Source of the DNA: Desulfatirhabdium butyrativorans
GTDB lineage: Bacteria > Desulfobacterota > Desulfobacteria > Desulfobacterales > DYRK01
Assembly: GCA_020718785.1 (NCBI GenBank)
Contig: DYRK01000247.1
Span: forward strand, 1,483 to 8,404
Length of the DNA stretch: 6,922 bases
Reading direction: 5' to 3'
Shown here: piece after piece, positions 1-4,837 of the stretch
How positions within the stretch are numbered: the stretch's first letter is position 1
How the letters are laid out: every line of letters starts with the position of its first letter
Position numbers and translations under genes: made by a program
Notes under the pieces: model-generated
What the model was told of the DNA's origin: nothing
The model's input: only the letters and a program-made list of their open reading frames with translations
Databases searched by the model: none

Positions 1-42
1 TTCCCACTTCCCACTTCCCACTTCCCACTTCCCACTTCTCAA
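1..42. repeat. Tandem 7-bp repeat (TTCCCAC)n just past the dnaK stop codon
   Basis: Five perfect copies of TTCCCAC occupy 1-35, and a sixth, degenerate unit (TTCTCAA) occupies 36-42. The array runs off the left edge, so its full length is unknown. On the dnaK strand the unit reads GTGGGAA and begins two bases after the dnaK TAG stop, so it lies in the 3' untranslated region. No hairpin or T-tract is visible, so it is not an intrinsic terminator. Heptamer-periodic DNA recurs at 2802-2845 and 4740-4816 with other unit sequences. Function unknown. Confidence 0.9.
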
Positions 43-44
43 TT

Positions 45-1958
45 CTATTTGCCTTTTATTTCTTCGAAATCCGCATCCACCACATCATCATCTTTTCCGG
101 CAGGCTTGCCTTGCCCTCCCTGACCGCCGGCATCGGCTCCGGGATCAGCCTGAGATGCCTGCTGATACATGGCTTCCGCCAATTTATGCGAAGCCTGAGT
201 CAGTTCTTCGCTTTTACCTTTGATTTGTTCGGCATCTTCGGAATCCATGACGCGTTTCAGATTGGCAATGGCGGTTTCGACACTGCTTTTTGTCGAGCTT
301 TCGACTTTGCTTCCCAGGTCTTTGAGAGATTTTTCAGTCTGATAGATCAGGGCATCGGCAGTGTTTCTGGCTTCAACCAGTTCTCTTTTCTTTTTGTCTT
401 CCTCGACATGAAGTTCCGCATCTTTGACCAATCTGTCTATCTCATCCTTTGACAGACCGCTGGAAGCCGTGATCTGAATGGACTGTTCTTTTGCCGTTGC
501 TTTGTCTTTTGCAGAAACTTTCACAATCCCGTTTGCATCAATGTCAAAGGTCACTTCGATCTGCGGAACCCCTCTGGGCGCGGCAGGAATGCCCACCAAT
601 TCGAATCTTCCCAGCGTCTTGTTGTTTGCGGCCATTTCCCGCTCGCCCTGAAGAACATGGATGGACACGGCAGGCTGATTGTCAGCCGCGGTTGAGAATA
701 CCTGACTCTTTCGGGTCGGGATTGTGGTATTCTTTTCGATGAGCTTTGTCATAACACCGCCCAGTGTCTCGATGCCCAGCGACAGCGGCGTCACATCCAA
801 TAACAGCACATCTTTGACCTCGCCTTTCAGCACTCCGCCCTGAATTCCCGCGCCTACAGCCACAACCTCGTCCGGGTTCACTCCCCTGTTGGGTTCTTTG
901 CCGAAAATCTTCCGCACCCGATCCTGAACCGCAGGCATACGCGTCATGCCGCCGACTAAAATCACTTCATTGATATTGGCAGGAGTCATGCCTGCATCTT
1001 TGAGCGCGGTACGGCATGGACCTTCTAATTTGTCAAGCAGATCAGCGACCAGCGATTCCAATTTGGCACGGGTGATCTTTATGTTCAGATGTTTGGGACC
1101 GCTCGCGTCCGCGGTGATAAACGGCAGATTGATATCGGTTTCCATGGATGTGGAAAGTTCCATTTTCGCTTTTTCGCCGGCTTCCTTGAGCCGCTGCAGG
1201 GCCATTTTGTCTTTTCTCAGATCTATGCCCTGATCTTTTCTGAATTCATCTGCCAGAAAATCAATGATCCTCAGATCGAAATCTTCTCCTCCGAGATGGG
1301 TGTCGCCGTTGGTGGATTTGACCTCGAAAACCCCTTCCCCGATTTCGAGAATGGAAATATCGAAAGTGCCGCCGCCCAGATCGAAGACTGCTATTTTTTC
1401 TTCTTTTTTCTTGTCCAGTCCGTAAGCAAGAGATGCCGCCGTGGGTTCGTTTATAATCCTCAGCACATTGAGACCGGCAATCCTCCCCGCGTCCTTGGTT
1501 GCCTGACGCTGGCTGTCGTCGAAATATGCAGGCACGGTGATGACCGCATCCGTGACTTTCTCGCCGAGATACTGTTCTGCCGCATCTTTGATATATGCGA
1601 GAATATAAGAGGATATTTCCGCAGGGCTCAACTGTTTCCCCTGAGCATTTACCCTGACATCGCCGTTGGATGCCTGCTCGACTTTATAAGGGAGTATTTT
1701 TTTGTCGTTCTGAACTTCCTTTGAAGAATATTTGCGTCCGATAAGCCGTTTGACGGCAAAAACCGTATTTTCGGGATTGGTGATTGCCTGACGCTTCGCG
1801 CTCTGTCCCACCAGCCGCTCGCCGCTGCTCGTAAAAGCCACGACAGAAGGGGTGGTACGTCCGCCTTCGGGATTTGTTATGACTTTAGGCTCGCCGCCCT
1901 CCATGATTGCCACGCATGAATTTGTAGTACCGATATCTATTCCTATCACCTTGCTCAT
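45..1958 (-). CDS. dnaK: Chaperone protein DnaK (Hsp70)
   Basis: ATP-dependent cytosolic Hsp70 chaperone that binds exposed hydrophobic segments and works with DnaJ and GrpE. The 637-residue product is full length for the family. The nucleotide-binding domain spans about residues 1-383: phosphate-1 motif GIDIGTTNS at 6-14, catalytic Lys70, and phosphate-2 motif DLGGGTFD at 193-200 with Thr198. The conserved hydrophobic linker VLLLDVTP is at 384-391, followed by the beta-sandwich substrate domain to about 505 and a helical lid. The C-terminus is a Gly/Gln-rich tail ending DDDVVDADFEEIKGK, typical of bacterial DnaK. Residues about 76-110 form the insert seen in Gram-negative but not Gram-positive DnaK. 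The ATG start is supported by AAGGAGG (complement of 1965-1971), six bases upstream. It lies 90 bp downstream of grpE on the same strand and is probably cotranscribed with it. dnaJ is not in the window. No CIRCE operator (TTAGCACTC-N9-GAGTGCTAA) is seen upstream. Codon use looks ordinary and no lesion is visible. Confidence 0.99.
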   Translation of the reverse strand: MSKVIGIDIGTTNSCVAIMEGGEPKVITNPEGGRTTPSVVAFTSSGERLVGQSAKRQAITNPENTVFAVKRLIGRKYSSKEVQNDKKILPYKVEQASNGDVRVNAQGKQLSPAEISSYILAYIKDAAEQYLGEKVTDAVITVPAYFDDSQRQATKDAGRIAGLNVLRIINEPTAASLAYGLDKKKEEKIAVFDLGGGTFDISILEIGEGVFEVKSTNGDTHLGGEDFDLRIIDFLADEFRKDQGIDLRKDKMALQRLKEAGEKAKMELSTSMETDINLPFITADASGPKHLNIKITRAKLESLVADLLDKLEGPCRTALKDAGMTPANINEVILVGGMTRMPAVQDRVRKIFGKEPNRGVNPDEVVAVGAGIQGGVLKGEVKDVLLLDVTPLSLGIETLGGVMTKLIEKNTTIPTRKSQVFSTAADNQPAVSIHVLQGEREMAANNKTLGRFELVGIPAAPRGVPQIEVTFDIDANGIVKVSAKDKATAKEQSIQITASSGLSKDEIDRLVKDAELHVEEDKKKRELVEARNTADALIYQTEKSLKDLGSKVESSTKSSVETAIANLKRVMDSEDAEQIKGKSEELTQASHKLAEAMYQQASQADPGADAGGQGGQGKPAGKDDDVVDADFEEIKGK

Positions 1959-1993
1959 GGTTCGCCTCCTTAAATTTGTATATACCCTTTATC

Positions 1994-2038
1994 CGCAGAT
2001 TTTTTGCTGTATAAAAAATGATATAAACCGGATCTGCG
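1994..2038 (-). other. Short dyad in the grpE-dnaK spacer
   Basis: A perfect 7-bp inverted repeat (CGCAGAT at 1994-2000, ATCTGCG at 2032-2038) encloses a 31-base AT-rich loop in the 90-bp spacer between grpE and dnaK. In the transcript it would place a weak stem shortly after the grpE stop and about 23 bases before the dnaK ribosome binding site. It could be an mRNA processing or attenuation site, or chance. It lacks the GC content and adjacent U-tract of a terminator. Confidence 0.25.
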
Positions 2039-2048
2039 CTCGTCTGTT

Positions 2049-2636
2049 TCAGTTTTTCTTTGTTTTGGAAACCACGACCATCGCGGGTCTCAGAAGTCTG
2101 TCATGGAGCATGTATCCTTTCTGAAATTCCCTGATGACCGTGTTTTCAGGATAGTCATCGGATTCTTCCAGCATTGCGGCTTCATGGAAGCCCGGATCAA
2201 AAGCTTTTCCCACCGCGCTTTCAACGGGTTTTACACCGAAGCTGTCAAGAATCTTCAACAATTTTTCGAAAATGATCGTGACTCCGTCTAAAACCGGATG
2301 GCTGCTGCTTTCCCGGACTGAAGACGCAATCGCTCTTTCCATGTCATCTGCCACCGGAAGCAGTTCCCTGACCAAAGATTCATTGGCAAATTTTTTAAAA
2401 TTCTCTGTTTCCCGTGCAGAACGCTTTTTGTAATTTTCGAATTCCGCGGAAACCCTCAAAAGACGGTCATATATTTCTTTTTTCTCCTGTTCTGCCGCTG
2501 CAAGTTTGGAATCCGGAGATATTTCCGGTTTTTCTTCCGAGGCATTGCCGTCCGACTCGGGAACCTCCTCGGTCTCATTTTCAATGCCTTCTGTAACGGT
2601 TTCCTGCATAAGCTCTGTTTTCTCTTTATCCGTCAT
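2049..2636 (-). CDS. grpE: Nucleotide exchange factor GrpE
   Basis: Homodimeric cochaperone that releases ADP from DnaK and so resets the chaperone cycle. The 195-residue product is within the usual size range. Residues 1-40 are acidic and probably disordered. About 41-90 form the long heptad-rich dimerisation helix, followed by the short helical bundle and a C-terminal beta-wing. The family signature is clear: FDPGFHEAAM at 146-155, then G174-Y175, DRLLRPAMVVV at 179-189 and a basic end (KTKKN). The stop is TGA, 90 bp before dnaK, giving a grpE-dnaK operon. hrcA, which often precedes grpE, is absent; the upstream neighbour is the SRP RNA gene. The ATG was kept because no in-frame ATG/GTG/TTG lies closer to the strong GGGAGG (complement of 2651-2656), although the 14-base gap is long. 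Met10 is a possible alternative start but has no good ribosome binding site. Confidence 0.98.
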   Translation of the reverse strand: MTDKEKTELMQETVTEGIENETEEVPESDGNASEEKPEISPDSKLAAAEQEKKEIYDRLLRVSAEFENYKKRSARETENFKKFANESLVRELLPVADDMERAIASSVRESSSHPVLDGVTIIFEKLLKILDSFGVKPVESAVGKAFDPGFHEAAMLEESDDYPENTVIREFQKGYMLHDRLLRPAMVVVSKTKKN

Positions 2637-2650
2637 TGCCGATGAATTTT

Positions 2651-2656
2651 CCTCCC
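2651..2656 (-). promoter_or_regulatory. grpE Shine-Dalgarno with unusually long spacing
   Basis: GGGAGG on the minus strand matches the anti-Shine-Dalgarno well, but 14 bases separate it from the grpE ATG, against the usual 5-9. No canonical start codon lies between them in frame. The site sits just downstream, in the transcript, of the large inverted repeat at 2668-2738, so it would be exposed beside that stem. Confidence 0.6.
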
Positions 2657-2667
2657 TTTATTTTTTT

Positions 2668-2738
2668 ATTCGTGTTTATCCGCGTTCATCAGCGGTCAAT
2701 AACAGAAACACCGCGAATGGACACGGATAAACGCGAAT
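2668..2738. repeat. Imperfect 29-bp inverted repeat in the grpE leader
   Basis: The arms 2668-2696 and 2710-2738 match as reverse complements at 24 of 29 positions around a 13-base loop. Each arm contains GTTTATCCG on one strand or the other, and the outer ends match as ATTCG. No U-tract abuts the stem on the plus strand. On the minus strand it is followed by an A-rich run and the grpE ribosome binding site, so an intrinsic terminator is unlikely. Its form suggests a member of a dispersed palindromic repeat family, but only one copy is in the window, so that is inference. It lies between the candidate grpE promoter and grpE and would be transcribed in the leader. Confidence 0.8.
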
Positions 2739-2763
2739 TCCGAATCCTGTTGCTGTTGAGGGA

Positions 2764-2791
2764 AAAATAATTCTGTATGGAACAATGTCAA
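2764..2791 (-). promoter_or_regulatory. Candidate sigma-70-type promoter for grpE-dnaK
   Basis: On the minus strand, TTGACA (complement of 2786-2791) is a perfect -35 match. It is followed after 16 bases by TATTTT (complement of 2764-2769). Transcription would start near 2757, giving a leader of about 120 bases that includes the inverted repeat at 2668-2738. No convincing sigma-32 motif pair or CIRCE element was found by eye. The -10 is mediocre, so the call is moderate. Confidence 0.5.
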
Positions 2792-2801
2792 GCCGATTGA
2801 A

Positions 2802-2845
2802 AAGATTGAAGATTGGGAAAATCGAAAATCGCAGGCGCAAAATCG
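2802..2845. repeat. Degenerate heptamer-periodic patch
   Basis: AAGATTG occurs twice in tandem (2802-2808, 2809-2815). After two bases, AAAATCG occurs twice in tandem (2818-2824, 2825-2831), then one unrelated heptamer and a third AAAATCG at 2839-2845 in the same 7-bp phase. The patch is noncoding and lies between the SRP RNA gene and the grpE promoter candidate. The rest of 2846-2903 shows nothing identifiable beyond a weak 5-bp stem followed by T4 on the minus strand (2839-2859). Confidence 0.6.
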
Positions 2846-2903
2846 GACTTGGAATCCGAGGGTCGGACAAACATGAAAAGGACTTTGAGAAAAACGGGGA
2901 GAT

Positions 2904-3155
2904 GGTTGTGCACCCTTTATTGAATTTCTCTCCGAACCGCGGATGCCATAAAATGACCGGGATCGTTCCACGACACAGACCGCATCACTTATCGCTGCTT
3001 CCTTCCGGACCTGACGAGGTTCGCGACCGTCTGTTGCGCGGCGGCCGGTCAGCATGACAACACGCTGTCGGTATAAAATCCTCTGAAGGGAATTCAGCCC
3101 CGCATAAAGCGGATTTCGGGAAAAGGGCACCGCTAGCTCCCCGCCTAGCACAACC
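2904..3155 (-). ncRNA. ffs: Signal recognition particle RNA, large bacterial type (with Alu domain)
   Basis: RNA core of the signal recognition particle, which binds Ffh and targets ribosomes making membrane or secreted proteins to FtsY at the membrane. The S-domain apical segment is unmistakable: GTCAGGTCCGGAAGGAAGCA on the minus strand (about 2995-3014), including the Ffh-binding asymmetric loop and GGAA-type tetraloop. Its stem is supported by ACAGAC pairing with GTCTGT and GACCGG with CCGGTC. The RNA does not stop at the about 100-nt short form. The 5' part reads GTGCTAGGCGGGGAGCTAGC then GGTGCCC, closely resembling the start of B. subtilis scRNA as I recall it. The 5' GGTTGTGC (3148-3155) pairs perfectly with the 3' GCACAACC (2904-2911), closing an RNA of about 252 nt. 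A well-placed promoter lies immediately upstream. Exact ends are inferred from this closing helix. A T5 run 8-9 bases past the 3' end may contribute to termination. Confidence 0.93.
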
Positions 3156-3162
3156 TGAATTG

Positions 3163-3191
3163 AATATAAGGCATGAATTTTCTTTTTTCAA
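3163..3191 (-). promoter_or_regulatory. Promoter of the SRP RNA gene
   Basis: On the minus strand, TTGAAA (complement of 3186-3191) is followed after exactly 17 bases by TATATT (complement of 3163-3168). Seven bases later comes the G at 3155 that also begins the closing helix of the SRP RNA. Promoter geometry and RNA structure therefore predict the same 5' end independently, which strengthens both calls. It stands back to back with a promoter candidate for tilS. Confidence 0.8.
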
Positions 3192-3208
3192 GAAAAAAAT
3201 CAAATTTA

Positions 3209-3237
3209 TTGACACCCCCGGTTGCTGCCTGTATGTA
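3209..3237 (+). promoter_or_regulatory. Candidate sigma-70-type promoter for tilS(-ftsH)
   Basis: A consensus TTGACA (3209-3214), a 17-base spacer and TATGTA (3232-3237) predict a transcript start near 3244 and a leader of about 77 bases before tilS. Its -35 box is 17 bp from the -35 box of the divergent SRP RNA promoter. A second, weaker candidate in the same spacer is TTGCAG (3270-3275), an 18-base gap, then TATATT (3294-3299). That one would start transcription near 3306, almost at the gene. Confidence 0.6.
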
Positions 3238-3320
3238 TTTCGAATGTTAATATCAATATGTCAGGATAGTTGCAGACACCGCCGTTATGAGATTATATTT
3301 TCGGGGTGCATCACATTTTT

Positions 3321-4718
3321 ATGCAGAAATTATTGGAAACCGTAAGCCGGACTGTCAGAATATATGATATGTTCCGGCATGGAGACGCTGTTCTCGCGGG
3401 TGTATCCGGGGGTGCAGATTCGGTCGCGCTCCTTCACGTGCTGATCGCGGTCTCTCCGGAATTTTCCCTGCGGATAGGCATCGCGCATCTCAACCACTGT
3501 CTGAGGGGCGAAGAATCGGACAGAGACGCGGAATTTGTCTGCTCGCTTGCAAAACAGTTGAATCTGCCTTATTATATCGAAAGCGCGGATGTTCGGGCTT
3601 ATAGCCGCGGCAACCGGCTATCCGAGGAGGAAGCCGGCAGAGAACTGCGTTACGAGTTTTATGAAAGAATCGCCGGACAATACGGCTATGACAGAATCGC
3701 ATTGGGACATCATGCGGATGACAACGCGGAACTGGTGCTGATGTATCTGCTTCGCGGAAGCGGGACTTCAGGGCTGTCCGGAATACCGCCGGTACGCGGC
3801 AGGCACATTGTACGGCCCCTGATCGGGGTGAGCAGATCCGAAATCGGGGATTTTCTGACCGCAAACAGACTGGCTTATGTATCGGATGCCAGCAACGCCG
3901 ATACGAAATTTCTGCGGAACCGAATCCGGCATGAACTGATACCCCTGCTGATATCGTCTTATAATCCGAAAATCGTCGAATCGCTGAACCGGCTGTCCTC
4001 GATTCTCAGAAGCGAAGACGAATGGATGGATGACAATATCCGTTTGCTTTCAGACAGTTGCATTTCAGACACCGCGGACGGGAAAACGGTGCTGTCTGTT
4101 CCGGATACTCTCTGTCTTGCGGCTCAGAGGCGGATTATACGAAAAGCCATTGCAGGGATCAAGGGAAATCTGAGGCGGATTTCCTATTCCCATATCGAAG
4201 CCCTGTCAGAATTGCTGAGAAACGGACCGGAAAACGGAAGCCTTGATCTTCCGGATGGAATCCGTGGTGAACGAATCGGAAACAAGCTTGTATTTTCCAA
4301 AACCGGAGGCAGAAATCTGCCCGCTGTCAGACCGGTTTTCGAATATATTATGAAGGAACCCGGAACGGTTTTCATAAAAGAAATCGCCGCGCGGGTCAGT
4401 GTTTCCGAATCGGATATGAACCTCGGCGACAGGGGAAATCCCTGTGTTGCTTTTTTTGACCGTAACGCAGTGAGCTTTCCTGTAACCGTCAGAAATTTCA
4501 GACCCGGGGACCGGTTTATGCCGCTCGGTGCAGGCGGAACACAGAAAGTCAAAAAATATTTTATCAACAAGAAAATTCCGGGGGAAGAACGGCGTATATG
4601 CCCTATTCTGGTATCCGGGGGAAAAATTATCTGGATTGCCGGGCATCGCACGGATGAATCCGTCAAAGTGACAGCGGAAACCGAAACAGTGCTGAAAGCC
4701 GAACTTTTTCTTGCCTAA
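3321..4718 (+). CDS. tilS: tRNA(Ile)-lysidine synthetase TilS
   Basis: Uses ATP to attach lysine to C34 of tRNA-Ile(CAU), changing its decoding from AUG to AUA and its identity from Met to Ile. The reading frame gives 465 residues from this ATG. The N-terminal PP-loop ATPase carries SGGADS at 29-34. Further core motifs are LNHCLRGEESDRDAEFV (57-73), LGHHADDNAE (128-137) and LRNRIRHELIPLL (198-210). A central helical region follows. The C-terminal TilS domain, which grips the tRNA, includes VRNFRPGDRFMPLG (390-403) and KVKKYFINKKIP (409-420). All key motifs are intact. ATG 3321 is preferred because GGGGTG (3303-3308) lies 12 bases upstream, though this is weak. An in-frame GTG at 3306 would add five residues but has no ribosome binding site. 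ftsH follows 119 bp downstream on the same strand, and the two are probably cotranscribed. Confidence 0.97.
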   Translation: MQKLLETVSRTVRIYDMFRHGDAVLAGVSGGADSVALLHVLIAVSPEFSLRIGIAHLNHCLRGEESDRDAEFVCSLAKQLNLPYYIESADVRAYSRGNRLSEEEAGRELRYEFYERIAGQYGYDRIALGHHADDNAELVLMYLLRGSGTSGLSGIPPVRGRHIVRPLIGVSRSEIGDFLTANRLAYVSDASNADTKFLRNRIRHELIPLLISSYNPKIVESLNRLSSILRSEDEWMDDNIRLLSDSCISDTADGKTVLSVPDTLCLAAQRRIIRKAIAGIKGNLRRISYSHIEALSELLRNGPENGSLDLPDGIRGERIGNKLVFSKTGGRNLPAVRPVFEYIMKEPGTVFIKEIAARVSVSESDMNLGDRGNPCVAFFDRNAVSFPVTVRNFRPGDRFMPLGAGGTQKVKKYFINKKIPGEERRICPILVSGGKIIWIAGHRTDESVKVTAETETVLKAELFLA

Positions 4719-4739
4719 TTTATCAAAGGATATTAAAAA

Positions 4740-4816
4740 GAGGTCAGGGGTTCGAGGTCAGAGGTGCGGGGAAGATCAGTCCTCTCACCCCGAACCCCTG
4801 ACCTCGAACCTAACTC
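4740..4816. repeat. Long hairpin built from heptamer units between tilS and ftsH
   Basis: Positions 4740-4764 pair with 4781-4805 at 23 of 25 positions around a 16-base loop. The outer 15 bp are perfect (GAGGTCAGGGGTTCG with CGAACCCCTGACCTC). The left arm parses into heptamers GAGGTCA, GGGGTTC, GAGGTCA and GAGGTGC. The right arm parses into CTCTCAC, CCCGAAC, CCCTGAC and CTCGAAC. Because of the 7-bp periodicity, a slipped pairing is also perfect over 13 bp (4749-4761 with 4798-4810). No U-tract follows, so it is not a standard terminator. It ends 17 bases before the ftsH Shine-Dalgarno and could affect transcript stability or tilS/ftsH expression balance. A dispersed repeat insertion is equally possible. 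Confidence 0.85.
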
Positions 4817-4822
4817 ATAATC

Positions 4823-4829
4823 AGGAGGT
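4823..4829 (+). promoter_or_regulatory. ftsH ribosome binding site fixing a TTG start
   Basis: AGGAGGT lies eight bases before TTG 4838, an ideal spacing. It decides the start: the encoded N-terminus MNPFYKNLALWLVI is what is expected for FtsH, and a later start would remove the first transmembrane helix. Confidence 0.9.
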
Positions 4830-4837
4830 AACGTTTT

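Noticed and set aside
1089..1724. A 211-codon plus-strand frame opposite dnaK.
   Set aside because: It is antisense to a highly conserved gene, rich in Phe/Cys/Ile runs typical of a shadow frame, and has no independent signals.
2839..2859. A TCGGA/TCCGA stem with T4 on the minus strand as the SRP RNA terminator.
   Set aside because: Only five base pairs with a 7-base loop and a short T-run; too weak to call, and it overlaps the heptamer patch.
2668..2896. A CRISPR array was considered because of the several repeated words.
   Set aside because: Repeats are inverted or 7-bp tandem, with no regular repeat-spacer spacing and no cas genes.
2785..3057. A 90-codon open frame on the plus strand and overlapping minus-strand frames around 2676-3215.
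   Set aside because: They cover the SRP RNA gene, have no ribosome binding site or recognisable protein sequence, and are chance frames.
4740..4805. The tilS-ftsH hairpin as a rho-independent terminator of tilS.
   Set aside because: No U-tract follows the stem on either strand, and the ftsH ribosome binding site comes 17 bases later with no convincing promoter between.
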